From: Apteryx mantelli
Taxonomy: Eukaryota > Chordata > Aves > Apterygiformes > Apterygidae
NCBI RefSeq assembly: GCF_036417845.1
Contig: NC_089981.1
Span: forward strand, 77,913,268 to 77,977,267
Direction of reading: 5' to 3'
DNA: 64,000 nucleotides
This document shows positions 33,201 through 46,490 of the stretch, piece after piece; position 1 is the first letter of the stretch; the number at the start of each line of letters is the position of its first letter. A program made the position numbers and the translations under genes. Under the pieces are notes generated by a model. It made no database searches. It had not been told where the DNA came from and was given only the letters and a program-made list of their open reading frames with translations.

Positions 33201-33390
33201 GGCTCTCTGCAGTTTCACTAAAGGAGGTCATTCCTGATCCGAAATGCTGTTTACTGGGAAAAGAGCTGAGCAAAAGCAGACCACAATGTCAGCCTGAGCT
33301 GTGATTTTGCCTATGAAAAACTGGGCTAATATGAACAATTTTTTTTTTCTTGTGATCTAAGTTAGATTTTAACTTTAGTTAAAAATGAAA
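27280..33390. other. gene-free stretch
   Basis: No exon, RNA gene or transposon was recognised. GC-rich parts (27400-28250) give overlapping chance frames. A15 occurs at 32354-32368. The AT-rich block at 31280-31860 is listed separately. Confidence 0.45.
31280..31860. other. candidate conserved non-coding element, AT-rich
   Basis: The block is AT-rich with repeated TTATAA and TAATTA cores. Two identical TGACCTTA elements (31654-31661 and 31693-31700, 39 bases apart) resemble SF1/ERR half-sites on the reverse strand. There is no open frame or repeat signature. Enhancer identity is inferred from composition and motif texture. Confidence 0.25.
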
Positions 33391-33450
33391 GTATGTTAAT
33401 GAATGTGTACAAATGTGTGTGTGTGATGCAAACACACATACATTCATACC
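33391..33450. repeat. GT/AC-rich imperfect inverted repeat
   Basis: A GTATG...GAATGTGTAC...TGTGTGTGTGTG arm is followed after ATGCAA by ACACACATACATTCATAC, giving an interrupted inverted repeat. It is probably derived from a GT microsatellite and could extrude as a cruciform. Confidence 0.5.
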
Positions 33451-36400
33451 AATGTGCACACGCTCTGTAGCTACCAACTCATTCTAATATAGAAGTGTTT
33501 TGTATCTGGATTGGAACTTCCCCCAGATTTAGCATTTTTGGAGTTAGGATTTTGACATGCCATACAGAGGCCTGCTGAAATGCTCAGAGCAAATTTTGGG
33601 TCTGTCACCAGCCTCTGGGGTGACTGGGGATGTGGGCTTTGTTACGTGGTGGTGTCTCTGACCCAAAACACAAAAGCGCAGAAGCACTTGAACTAAAGTG
33701 TTCAACCCAGAGGCAGCGTGGGAGCGACAAATGACGACGTGTATAGAGGGCATCAACGCCCGCAGAGCTTGGGTGAAGCGCTCTTGCCGTGATGCTGCTT
33801 TTTAGAAAGCAGCAGGAATTCGACGATACTCAGGGCTGACAGCGGTATTTGATACAAGTGACGTCGAGGCCTGGCAGTCCGACGGCTCAGCCCGGCGACT
33901 CGCGCTGCTGTGGATCAGGAGCAAGACCCGCCGTCCCCGTCAAAACCATTTGCCGCACTGGTGCCAGGAGGACCCGAGCCGGGGCAGAGGCCTCCATGCT
34001 CAACCCATCCTTTCAGGGCCTCAGCCTTTATTATTATTATTTTTAATGTTGTTATCCCATTTTTATCCTGGGAGAAGTTCATCAGGAAAGACCCCCTCTC
34101 CCACTCCCGCGGTCCTGCACCCCTGCGTAACCTGCACAAGCAGCCCTGTGCTTGGAAAAACGGGAGGAGGATGAGTGCTGGTAGCCTTTGGCTATCGGGG
34201 GTATCAGCAGGATCGAAGAGCAAACACTATCGAATGCTCTTGGGAAGAAATCCCCCTGTTTTCTCCCAGCCGAGCACAGGATACACCTTCGCAGCCGAAA
34301 GCGAACGAAGGCTTCTGAATGGTTGCTTCCCTGGCAATGTTGTGAAATTGGATCTGCTTTTTTCTGCAACACAGATCTCATTTTACTTGCCCCGTTTCCT
34401 CTACACTGATGACTCAAGGAGACAGCTGTGTCTTATGATGAGCTTTTGCTTGAAGTTAGCAATGTTTCCGTGGCTTTCAGCGGCAGAGCCCCGCACGCAG
34501 GTGACGAACGGCTTCCAGGACCCTCCTGACATTTACCCCCTTGTGCCTGTTACTTTCTCCATCCCTCATGAAACAATGAGAGAGGCTGGAAGAAGAAATT
34601 TAAGGAAAACGGCAACGATCTGCTGCAAAACAGCACATTGCCGAAGCAATTGTTGTGAAAAGGAAACATCGTTCCCCTCCAGGAAAGGGGCAGAGAGCTC
34701 TTTGCAGTGCTCCTAGAGCATAAAGGTACCAACAGAGACGAAAATCCAACGATGGCAGAGTCTGTCACAAACTGAATGAATCAGCAGACACATGGTTTTC
34801 AGTTACTCGCTCTCAACAAGCCAGGTCTTCAGGGCCGAATTTTTCTTGTTCAGCTCCCATTGGGTGCCTGCATCACGTGCAAAACTTTACATACGTGGAT
34901 TCCCACCTCCAGTGTAAGAAGAGTGAGATGAATAATTTCAGCATGGCTGGTTCTTGCAGTACTGTTCTGGGTCTCAAATATTCAAGGATTCTTTTAGAGC
35001 CCTATGTCCTGGATTCCTGTTGTTACATTCAAACCTTAGCTTCTATTTTATTTTAAATTTTATCCTAGCTCTCAATTTCTAGCTTATAATTTTGCCATTT
35101 CTAGAAAAAAAAGGAAATCAAAAGACACTCTCAAACACATTTGTTTTTAAAAACACTCATGTTTTTTACACTGGATGATTTGAGCCTGATGTTATTGTTA
35201 AGTGCATGGGAATGCACCAGAAAATGCTAAAAATAGAGTATTCATAGTAAGCTCCCCATTAAACAAATGGTACACAGAGGGCTGGCAAATATTAAAACCT
35301 CTTGGAAAAAACTGGCACAAGGAATAAGAGGTGATATGGGTGCAATTCACTATGATTTCTTCCCTCTGCACCAAGCAAAGCCCTGGACTTGCAGGATGCT
35401 GGATGGGCTCAGACCCATGTCCAACAGGGTTTGGTTGCCCCGACCCCTTGGTGCAGCATCAGCAGCCACAGAAACGGCCTTAATTGCCAAATCCCACATG
35501 GGAGCCTTAGCAAGCGAGTGGTTAAAACTTTCCTCCAGACAGAAAAAAGGCTCAATGACCTACAGCTGCCACAGACTGGCCTTCAGGTGGTTCAAGTTGC
35601 TGGCTGTTAACATTAATGACAGAGGGTACCCAGAAGCCAACAGGCCTTGTGCGGGGAGCCTGGCATGGGGATGCTGCTCCTTAATGGCACGTTCAACAGC
35701 CTGTTTCTGTTAAGGTGTCTGCTGGCAGTCTTTGCTGGTGACTGAGCAGCACCTGATGGGTGCCTGTTTCTCCCTTAAAGGGTGCAATCCCACCTCCCTG
35801 GGACCTGTAGGAGCCGGGCTGGGAGCCAGTGGGTCTTGTGTGAGTTTTGGAGGGTGGAGGAGCAGAGCCTGGGGGTGTCTGTGCGATGCCTGTGGGCTGG
35901 GGGCTCTGCATGCCCCAATATGGGTCCTGGTGCCTGGTGGCTGAGGCTGGTTGTAGGGTTGAGCCACGTGAGGCCTCAGTGCCTTCCCCAGGGCCCCTTA
36001 GTGCCCGAGCACCTTTCCTGGTTTTCCCCTTCCCTATGCACCGAAAAAACCATTGGGGTGCCTCAGGCCTTGCGGAGAAAATGTGTTTTGCTGATGTCAG
36101 CAGCCCTGTACGCCCCTTCGCTATTTCTCCTTGCTGTTTTGGCAATCCTTCCCGCAGTCCCCTGGTACAGAAAAAACTCAGAATCGGAACTGTTCAGGGA
36201 CGGTAGCTGCCGAGGTGGCGAGTGTCTGGGGGTTGCAGCAGAGGACAGAGGAAGACCTGTCTGCGGGGGGCATCTCCGGGCGCCGCGGCCAGCCGTGCTC
36301 GTGGTGGGGCCGGGACGGTGTTGGCGGCGTGGCGGGAGCCGCGGTGCCTGTGCAGGCTCCCCATTCCGCCTAGGCAATTACTGCTTGGGAAGGTGTCGTC

Positions 36401-39400
36401 CTGCCGCTTGGGATGTGCCATTTTTAGGCTGATTTGTGGCTGGGTCTGGCCCTCCCCGCAACGGTGAGCACTTAACAGCTGAAGGCTTAACGCTAGTGTG
36501 CTTAGTGTAATAAGATTTATTATTTTAAATGCCCGATTAAGAGTCGTAGGGACTGCGATCCTCCATCTTGCCGGGGCACAGACAACCGCCCCGGCACGCG
36601 AGTGAGTTCTGCCTTCCTCCAGCAGCCCCCACCTCCCCCCACCCGTATGGGCCTCCTTTTGGGAGGAAAAAGGCAGTTTGTTCTGTGCGCTGGCCGCCCT
36701 TCGCCTCCGGTGCCAACTCATACTATGTGGGTTTCTGCCATTTGAGCTGGACAAATGTCGCTAAATTGCTTCATGCTGACTAGGAAAGGGGCTTTAAATG
36801 AGAATGCAATTCTTGTTTAGAGTGGATTACAACCCACTTGTAATTTGGGGCTTTCGGGACACGGACCTTGGCGTCTTAACAGGTGCATTCATGCAGGGAA
36901 CAGACCTATAAAGCATCGTGCATTGCACCGCTATCCTTAAACGCAGTATTACCGTGCGTGATATGCCCAGGATAGGGGGAACAGTCTCTTCCTCCCCGTG
37001 AAGTGGGAAGGAAAACATGTTGCTACTTCTAGCAGTTCAGCCTACAAGTTCCCACACTAAATATAAATTTCAGATTGGCAATGAAGTACATTCTGCTAAA
37101 CAACTTCAGCTATGTATTCAAACTTTGTACCAGAAAGTCAGACAAGAAATTTAGAAGAGAATTGAATCTGAATATTAAACTAGTGATTCCCTTGAGGGAA
37201 ACTTTCTCAGCTTGTCTGGTTCTCCAAGGAGACTGTATTCCCAAAGAACTAATCTTACAGCCTTATTTCATCTGATCATTAGTTGTATCAACAGAAAACC
37301 TAACTTGGCACTAGTTAAATGCACATAAAATTTGTCATTAGCAATAATGAAAAATTTCTTAACAATGGAGGTGTGGAGACTTTTTTTCATTAGAGAAAAT
37401 GCACTTAAAATCAAAAATATTTTTATTCTCAGTTTGTGAGGTTGGTAAATGGTGATTATGCCTTCTGTAATTTGTGTCGAAGGGAATGCTCTGCCTTCCT
37501 ATAATGTTTTCATTTGATTGTAAGATCTATAGAAGCTAATTGAAGTTGTCACAACTGTTCCCTGAGAGCGATACAGAAAACTTGCCAGTTGTCTTGAAAA
37601 CACAGGCAGCTACTTCTGGGGAAGTGGATGGCTAATGACTGACAGGAAGGTAACTGTTCTAATCTAAATTTAGATCCTGTATCCCAAATAGCATAAATCT
37701 GCTGAATTCCTGCTCTATCTATTCGAGACCTCTTAAATTTTTTGCATGTAAGATGCTGTGTCTCAGGACATTTGCAGGTAGATGCTGTGCCCAGCTGGTG
37801 CTAGCAGAACTGCTGAGCAGACCAGGGTGGACTTATTCTTTATTAGCATGTGTACTAATATGGAACAAATTGAAAGTGATTATAACTCATCATTTAACTT
37901 TTGCTGCCTTTTGCATTCATTATTACTTTCAGTCTAAATCTTATGTGATGCTTTCACTTAAAGCCCTGGATCCTGGATTTTTATTTAAAAAGAAAAAAGT
38001 CCATTTTCATTTTAGCAGCAGGTAAGCCTTTAGACCTTGCTTCTAGCTTGAAAATGTGACCAGCCTATCCCTGAAAGGTTAAATAAGACTGGAATGTAAA
38101 TATAACCTTTTTTTTTTCCTCTCTTTTTTTTTTTCCTTGGCTTTGGGTGGATGGTTTGGCCTTGCTTTATGATTTTGTCAGTGCAGTTAACTGGTCTTTC
38201 CGGCCTAGCTGGGATGGCTGGTGGGTCCCATAGCCCTGGGGGTCCTTGGCAGGCTGTGACCCACCTTAAGGGACCCTTGGGGCCTGAAGATGAATTTGGG
38301 ACTCCTGGCTGGTAGGTGAGGAGATACTGCTGGACCTCGGAGGGCATTTCTGTGCCCCCCCCAGGATTCAGCTGCTGCAGCAGCCTGGTCCTCTTCCTCC
38401 TCTTCTTCCTCTTCTGCGTGGTTGACATTGGCATGAGCCAGGGAGGAGTGATGCAGTCAGGGAGCAGGACTGTACTAGAGACCAGAGGGTCAAATGTTGC
38501 TGCACTTCCTTCAAGGGGGTGTGATGCTGTTCCCAAAAAGGAAGAGTTGTCCTTGACCAGCCACAGGACTGACTTTTGGTTTCCATCACAGCAAAGAGCT
38601 GTCAGAGCCAGAGAGTTGTTTGAAACAAGCCATTACCAATGCATGTTTGTTGGCTGATGACTCAGGGAAAGGGTGGATGTGCGAGAAAGGGATAGGAGTA
38701 CAACTGGAGAAGCAGTGGGAAAGAGTAGGATCTGCTTGGTGGGTCTGTGTTTCTGAGGAGCATGAGTTGTATTGTAAAGTGCTGCAATACAGGTACCCCA
38801 AAGGTGAGCTAACAGCTGCATCCCGCTGCCTGGCAGAAGACAGTAATATGTGAGGGTTGTGCACTTCAGTTCACAATGTCCTGCACGACGTATGTTCCCC
38901 TTTGAAATAAAAAGACGGATGAGCTCAGCAAGACATACTACAGATGGCCTTTCTACAATATATTCCTGTGCCTAAGTGCTGGTTGGGCAAAGCTCGTTCA
39001 GCCTCGTGAAGCAGGCAAGCGTGCACAGGTACTCAGCAGCATATTGCGGAAATGCTGATAGCTGGTGAGCAGCATGAGCAGGAATAGCAGGGAAGCCTGG
39101 GTGCTGTTTGCCTCCATGGCTCACCTTACTGCAGGGGAGCAGGACCCTTACCCACCGACCAGGGCCTGGAGGAGCAAGCGCTGTAACGCTCCCAGGCACT
39201 GACAACTGTTTCCCTTCCCTTCCTCCCCTGGCCCAGCTGGTTTTGGCACTGCTGCCCGCAAGAGCTTCTGCATGTCCTGCAAGAGCTAGATGTCCCTCTG
39301 GCAATGGGATCTCTCCTGTGAGGCCTTCAAACCTGCCCTGAGGTTGTAAGGGCGCAGAAAGAGATAGTGAGGGCAAGAAGCAGCTGTGGCTGCTCCGTGC

Positions 39401-41089
39401 CCAACCCTCCCTGAGTGCTGGTGGCACATGGACACCTGAAACAGCTTCTGCAGTGAGGGATGTTGGCTACCCAGCAGGATGTGAGCCTGCTCCGTGGGTC
39501 ACCAGAGGGAAAAGGCCTGGCACTAGGCTGCAAACCTGTACAGGTGCCTCTTGCCGCCCTGCATGTGGGTCCCTGCCTGCTATTCCTGCTGTAGTGCCGG
39601 GATCTCCTGCCCCATGTCCCAACGCACTGGGCGCCAGTGACCAGGAGATGTAAGGACCTGTGCGTGTGAATCCGTGATGTCCTGCACAACATATAACTCT
39701 GCCCAGCAGTGAGGGATGCACGGAGTCATCCTGGCCGGCGTTTGCCCAGCAAAGCCACGAGGGACGGCCTGACGCCAGGGGAACAGGAGGCGGGCGCCAG
39801 CCCCGGGGGGTTCGGTGTTTGAGCAGAGATGAGTTTCCCTCTGCAGATCCCAATGCTGGATTACTATGTGCTGCAGTCATTCAGTGGCAGCCGTCCAGCT
39901 CCTCAAACCACAGAGCAACAAGCCTTCGCTGGCAGTATGGCGCTTGTTTGGGGAAGGTCTGTGCTAGGGGAGCAAGATGCAGCAGAAGCTGCTAAAACAG
40001 CATCTATGGGGAGTCCCCAAAAGGCCCGAAGTACGCAGGTTGGGAGCATCTGTCCAAGGCTGAACAGGAAAAATGCCTGATGCAACACGACTGCATTGCC
40101 CAGAGCTCCTAGTGTGGTCAGTGGCCTCCCAGGGTGGGTGAGACCCACCAGGGAGTGCAGGGAGAGGCTGATCTATGCTGACCTACAAAGCAAAATATCC
40201 CTGTCTCTCTTAAGGTTATTTATTTCTTTTTCTTTTGGCGAGGGGGGAGTCACATGACAGCCTGATTCTCCTCTCATTTGTGCTGATTTCCCACGAATCC
40301 TTGACAAGAGCCTGGCTAACGCCAGCGCAGCGGAAGAGCCGCCCTAATGTCAGCCTGTCTTGCTGCACGAAAGCCCTCAGAGCTGCTGCAACATGCCAGC
40401 TCGTGCACTGATCCTCCCTTGCTGGATTCGCTGCATCCACTTCTCATTTTTGGCTTGGGCTGAAAGAAAATCAGTCTGGTGGGGGGGCGGGTGTCTTTCA
40501 TGGGGGTCTGCGGTGCCTCTGGGTTTTTGTGGCTCCCCTCGAGGCTTCCTCCAAGGATTCACCCTGCGATGGCTGCTGGTGAGGGGGTGCTAGTGTCCTG
40601 GCTGGACCGTGGCCGAAGGGCTTGGCCCTGTGCTTGATGGAGACCCTGTTTCTGGCAATTCAGGGATCATAAAAGATGCTTTGAAATCTTTTCATAAGTG
40701 GAGCCATTTGATCTTGCTCTTTCTACCAAATGCCAGTGTGGGAGCTATGCAATTACCCCCCCGGCAGTGCGGAGCAGCTAGCAATCGCTTTGCTCCTACC
40801 CCGCTGTATATGGTACTGATGGAATAGCTGGCGTGTTTCCCTCCCCGAAGCATCTGCACTTGGAGGCTGGTAACTCTTTGCTTAAACTCTTCCTCCCCAA
40901 GAGAAGAGGCATCTCTTGAAGGCATCTCCTGCTGCTCGTTCACACAGACTGCAGCAGCCTGTGGGTAACGCAGGCTTTTTGCCCCACGTGCAAAGGAGAA
41001 GCAGCTGGCATGCAAAAGGCCCCGGTCTCGCATCGTGGGATGGCTGTAAATTGTGTTTGCGGCGCTTGCAGAGCCTGCTTTGCTCTTTG
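33451..41089. other. gene-free stretch
   Basis: No known exon was recognised. The longest opening is on the plus strand at 33910-34716 (entered separately). Pyrimidine tracts occur at about 38106-38137 and 38389-38416. Other openings (35782-36432, 36194-36754) lie on opposite strands of the same GC-rich interval and look random. Confidence 0.45.
33910..34716 (+). other. unexplained 268-codon open frame
   Basis: The frame is open for 268 codons although local GC is only moderate, which is longer than most chance openings here. It begins at a GTG; the first ATG leaves about 180 codons. It crosses a TTATTATTATT stretch read as poly-Ile and shows no domain or family resemblance. No splice context or promoter was identified. 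I regard it as probably non-coding. Confidence 0.12.
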
Positions 41090-42120
41090 CAGGACTTGGC
41101 AGCAGCAAGGGGCAGCGCCTGGCGCAGGGCGAGCGGCTCCCTGCCACGGGGAGGCTTTGCTGCTCGGCACCGCGTCGCCTCCTCGGAGGGGCCGGGGGAG
41201 CCCTGACCCCCCTTGGGCGAAGGGGGGTTTCTCTTCCTGCCTGTCCTTGGCACAGCAGAAATGGTGGCAGCAAATGAAATCCAGTGACGCCCGGTTCGAT
41301 TCTCGCCTGGCTTCTGCGGTGGGGATTTGGTGCTGGACCGATGCTGGGCCTCTTCTCCGGGAGCGCGCGGCGGCCGGCTGAGCGCTGCTGGGGCAGCCGT
41401 GCCGGGGTCGTTCCCTGTCGGATTTTATTGTCTTCAGAGGGCGGCTCCTCATGCTTGGAGGCTTTTCGCTTCCCAAACTGCAGCCCTGTGCCCTAGTTTA
41501 GCTGCTGCTTGAGTTTGGCGCACCATAAAAGCCTCTTCCCGAGTTGTTCTGTATCGGCATCCCAGCTTTCCCGTAGCTGCAAAATGCAGCAGTGTTCCTG
41601 CTCTGCTTAATATATGTATATAATATATGTATATTTTTTAAAAAAAGCACCCTACAAAATAATTTTCCCAGTCATTGTCCTTGCTGGCTGTTGCCTTTTC
41701 ATGATTTCAAATCCACTAGAGGGCAACATGATGGGCCCTGGGAAATGGCATGATGCGGCGCCCGTGTGGGTTTGGTCGCGGCCCCCACTGCTGCGCGGGA
41801 GCGAGCGGGCCCCGTCCCGGCGCTGGTGCAGCCGCTGTCTCTCCCAGTGAGAGACGCGAGAGGACCTGGCAGTCGACGAAATGCTGCCGAAAAGCTGGGG
41901 GCCCCGGCGTGATGCTGAGCGCTTCTGAAGCGGCAGGGGGCCCGGGCGGGGGCGCAGACGCTGGCTCCCGCCGCGAGGAGCGGAGCCTGCTCCGGACTGA
42001 TCTTCCTCTTCGGCGGAGATCTAAGTGACAACGGCGCTGTGCTTCCCCGGAGCCCCTTCCAGCCCGGCGCGCGGCCACAGCACCCGGTGCGAGCTGCCTG
42101 CTCCCCTCGCCTCTCCTCTC
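41090..42120. other. orphan CpG-rich pair
   Basis: Two CpG-dense parts (about 41090-41410 and 41750-42120) flank an AT-rich centre with TATATGTATA repeats. Openings on both strands are shadows of composition. No first exon of a known gene, including RCOR1, was recognised. Confidence 0.4.
41608..41634. repeat. TATATGTATA tandem duplication
   Basis: An AATATATGTATAT-like unit is repeated twice in an AT-rich microsatellite, followed by T and A runs. Confidence 0.7.
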
Positions 42121-45100
42121 CCGGGGGGGAAGCTTTAATCAGTATATTGAGCGTGAAGTGAAGAGCAGCACTTCTTTCCTTAGTTTAGGTGGTTACGGTT
42201 TGGTATAAAATAACACCGACTCGGCGTGGAGAACCAGCACTGCAGCAGCGCTTCTGCTGGGGGCCTCGGCGTGGGGTAGCTGTGTGCAGCAGTGTAGAGC
42301 TTTAAGGAGATATATATATATATATTTTTTAAATGCATTTTAGCCTGCGTTAGCCGCCAGAGGACCACAGTGGGGCGGGCTGGGTGTGCGCCGGCCTGGC
42401 GGGGCCGATGCACGCAGGCGGCAACGCTCCTTTATCAGAGAAACGCTCCCGGCTTGGCCGACAGCACGGGCAGTCTCGGCACGCTGCTGCGGCGGGGTTA
42501 TACACGCACAAACCTGAAAATAAACCTTAAAAGCCAGCCGGCTGGCTGCGAAGGGAGCCCTCCCGCCTGCGGGCTGGGGATGCCGGTCCCTGGGTGCGCG
42601 GCGCGCTCCCTGCTCCCCACTTCCCCCGTGGGGATGCTCCCAAGCGCTCCGATGGCTGAGCAACGCGCCCCGCGTCCCCGCGCGGGAAAACCCAGCGGGA
42701 TGGGGACCCGAGGGCGCCCCGTCTGTGTCAGGTGCTTTTTCAGCATTTAAGGCCACCTCTCCATCCAAATCCGAGCAGGGCGAGCCGCAGCGCTGGGCTT
42801 CACGGCGGTGCCGGTAGGCGTCCGGCAGCGCCGCCTTGCTGTGCCAGCCTTGCGGTCCCTCGCGTGCCCCTGGCTGTCCCTGCCGGCTCGGCCACCGCGC
42901 CGTAACGGCCGCCTGCCCTGCTGCGAATCGCACCCATTAAACTTAACGTGGGACCCGCCGTTAAACGGCACATAAATAAAAGATGCGAATTGCTGACTTT
43001 GACATCCTCTGGCAGGAAAGCTGACCTTGGGAGATGGTGAAATGCAGCTGTACTGAGAAGGTACCTCAAGGAGCCTGACTTGAGTTTATCCCAGATTTTC
43101 TCCAACTTTCTGTGGATGATCTTTGATTCGTTAATGTTGTCATAGCTCTGCTTCCCACCTGCCCCGACACCATGGGCCCACGGACATGGGGCTCGGTGCC
43201 TCCCCCCAGAAGGCTGGTGAGATGGCGAAATTAATTCCACTTCAGTAGGTTATGTCAGTTTGTTTTTCTTCCGTGGCTTATTTTTCTTTAATTTCATGTG
43301 CTCCAGATTTCATTGCATAGAAATTTCCATTTCTATCCAACCTGTGCAGTTTTGACAGACAGGCTTATTTAAGATCTACAGCTGGAAGAAGTAATTGAGG
43401 TTCCACTGAAAATATGAGCTCCCAAACTAAGGCAAAAATACTAAATTTCATCTCAGTCTAACTTTATAATCTCAAATTTGGCTTCGTGGGGAATCTATCA
43501 TTTTATAGCTCTTTGTTGAAGTAGGGCAATTGAACACTTTTTCATCGGAAAGCAGAACTCCACCGTGACTTTTGTTTATTAGTATGCAGGCATCTTTGAA
43601 CAGCCTTTCTCTATCATTCCCCCCCTGCCCAAGGTTTCAAAAGCCTTCCTGGGAAGGGAGGCCAAGGAAACTGCAAATGCTCAATGGAAAATTTGGAGAG
43701 TTTTTTTTAAAAAAACGTCTTTAATTGCAGGGACAAACCTCGTTCGGTTTTCCCAGAAAAACTTTACTTCATTAACATGCCTGAATGAATCACTGCTGTT
43801 GGGAGGAAAGTGCTGCTGGTGTTGTCCCTCTCGCTTCCCCTCACGCCGGTACCTCATCTCCAGAATATGTGCTGCTAATTCCATCCAAAACCAGTCGCTT
43901 TCTTAAAATTCTCCCGTTTTGGCTGGCCAGGCTGTTGCTACCGTTTATCAGCCAGCACAGCGCGAGCGGACTGCCCCTTTCTGCTTGTTGCCGCAGTGCC
44001 GCTTTGCCCCATTTCAGCCCCGCGCGCTGGCTCCGCGGGCGCAGCGCGTCCCTGCCCCGGGGGCCGGATCCCGGCGCCACAGCCCCCTTGGCGCTGAGCC
44101 TCCGTGCGGCACGGCTCGCTCTGCGCGTCCCGCTCGGCTTAAACCATCCTGGCGAGCAACCTCTATCGGCTGGCCGGACCCGTTCCTGGCGGAGACGGCA
44201 AACGCCAGCGGAGGAGCGGCAACGTTTTGGGTGGGCAAAGGGCAGGAACGCATCCCGGCGTTCCCCGCCTCCGCTGGTGTGCCGTGTCCAACTGGGGCTG
44301 CCTGCAGCCTGCTGGAGAAAGCAGCCGAGGGGGTGCAAACCTGGAGGGCTTATTCCCACTGCTCGCAAAAGCGCAATGTTTAGGGAAGCGAAGGCGTTCC
44401 GCGTTTCCTTGGCAGGCCCAAGGGAAGGCGCGTCCTGGGGAGCAGCGGGTGGGAGGCGGAGAAGAAGGCAGAGAGCAGTTTAACGGAGCCTCCCGGTATT
44501 CGCTCGCCTGCTGGGGCTGCCCGGTTAATGGCTGGGCTGCCTGGATGCCTCGAGCATCACTGCTGCCTTGGGGTGTCTATCAACATAGCTTCAGCTCCAG
44601 CTTTGCCGTCCTGCTGCTCCGAGGAGCCCCAGGATAAATCCTGCTCTTACAGCGCGCCCCGCCAGAGCCACATCCCCCAAACTGCTGAAAAGCATATATG
44701 CAGCCTGGCGCTCCAAGTGGTGAATTCCTGACGGCGCACACGCCTGCTGGGTGATATTTTCAGTAAAATGGTGCTTTGGCTTCTCTTCTGCCACATCCAA
44801 ACGGGCTGGGTGCTGCTCTGGGGCGAGTGTTTCCATGTGTAATTTACACAAAGGAGAGAGAAAAGTTACTTACCTACTGGTTGTGGGAGCTTCTGCAGAG
44901 TTAACTGCGCGGATACACGTGTTTCAACCTGTTCTCCACCCCCAGTTCCTCAAGATCCAGCACGCCTGGAAGAGAACGGCCTGGAAGGCCAGGGCTATTC
45001 CTGCTCACCCTCATGGAAAGCCTGGAAAGAGGCAAGGTCTGCGTGTTGCAGGCAGCACTGGCCAAAAGCCACCTGGGAGCTCAAGGGCTTTAAGCGCCTG

Positions 45101-46207
45101 CATTTGCATGTGGCATCCTTAGGTGGACCACCTGCATGGATGACACGTTTTAAGAAACCTTCTTATTGAGAGATAAGTTGTGTCTCAATATTTTCTAAGG
45201 TAAAGATTCTAGCTTTCTCCTTCCAAGCGATTTTCTGTTAAGAGGCAAGCTAGGTGTTTAGATGGTGGCGCCAATTTACCTTTCTGCGTTTGGCACAGTC
45301 GGGGCCAAGTCCAGTGGCAGGGCTTTAGCTGTTCTGATTGTACAGAAAAACAGTGATGAAGAGGAGGCAAAATTACGGTAAAGCTGAAACAAAATATGCT
45401 GAGCTGGACTGGTTTTCTCTGCAGGCTTTTTGGTTTGGGACAATCGTAGAGATTTTTGCCTCTGGGACAAGTAGCTCAAAGGCTTTTTTGGAGAGGGGAA
45501 GATTTTTTTGCTCCCAGGCTTGGCAGAAATGTGCATCAGCGCAGGAGCACAGAGCAAAACCTGCTGTCCTTTCCCTCCATCTCCTCCTGCAGAAACACGT
45601 TGGGTTCCTCAGGAGCCACAAACCCTCCTCTCCTCCCTTTTTGACTACAGCCCTTCCGAATACTGGGGTTTTGGCATCGGAATCGTACAGTTTGTCGGTG
45701 ACTGGAGGTATCTGGAGACTTGGGGACTTGCCACCAGGATGCAGAGCGGGACTGTGTTTATAAGTGATGTTGCTGCTGTAACATGTCCTTACGGGCGAGT
45801 TACACAAATGGCCACTCTAATGCAAAATACTCTTGCTGCTGCCTTATTCCTCTCGGGACGGTGGCACGGGAGCTTGTACGCAGTGCTCATGGGTGCCGGG
45901 CGGAGAAGGTGGCTGGCACGGCTGCGCTCGGAGAGCTGACGTTTGAGGGCCAGCCTGCTGTTAATTATTTGACCTCTTTCTCTTAATTGGCAACCCCGGC
46001 TGGGGCGATCTTAACGGTCACGGCTAGTCCGGTGCTGAGCTGCGTGCCACACGCACACGTAGCCTGGGGAAGGGGGAGCTTTCTGGGCGCAGGTGTGCCC
46101 AGCGGCCTTCCCAGAGCCCGCTCGGACCTCCTAAACGCTGGGCGGCCTCTGTGTCCCGGGAGGGTATCGAAGGCAGCCCCGGACGGGGACATGCCAGGAC
46201 AGGGGGT
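42121..46207. other. gene-free stretch with one CpG-rich patch
   Basis: No exon was recognised. A CpG-rich patch at about 43990-44480 gives overlapping openings of up to 232 codons (43785-44483 plus, 43841-44368 minus), which cannot all be real and match no family. The interval 43240-43780 is AT-rich. Confidence 0.45.
42311..42325. repeat. (TA)7 microsatellite
   Basis: Seven uninterrupted TA dinucleotides are followed by a T run. Confidence 0.9.
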
Positions 46208-46490
46208 TAGGAAGGCATGGAAAGGGAGAGGGGAAGGGAGGCGGGGAAAATGATATTTGCCGAGGGCCTCATGAGCGAGGGTGATAGGATGGATGATCAG
46301 ATGGATAGAGAGCAGAGGCTGGAGAGGAGTGAGGGAAGGAGGAGAGAGCTGTGCGCATGAAGAGACCGGCTGGGTGGAGACAGGCCAGAAGAAAGGGAGG
46401 AAACTAGAAGCAGGAGAGCTGGAATGAGAGCGGGGATGGGGAAAACGGGAGGCGGGAGGGAGAGGGGGAAGGGAGGAGAATTAGTTGTTT
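46208..46490. repeat. polypurine-rich tract
   Basis: The plus strand is strongly purine-biased (GGGAGAGGGGAAGGGAGG-like blocks at about 46215-46245 and 46435-46480, with GGATGGAT-type repeats between). Such tracts can form triplex DNA. The minus-strand Ser/Pro/Leu-rich opening over it is a compositional artefact. Confidence 0.7.
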
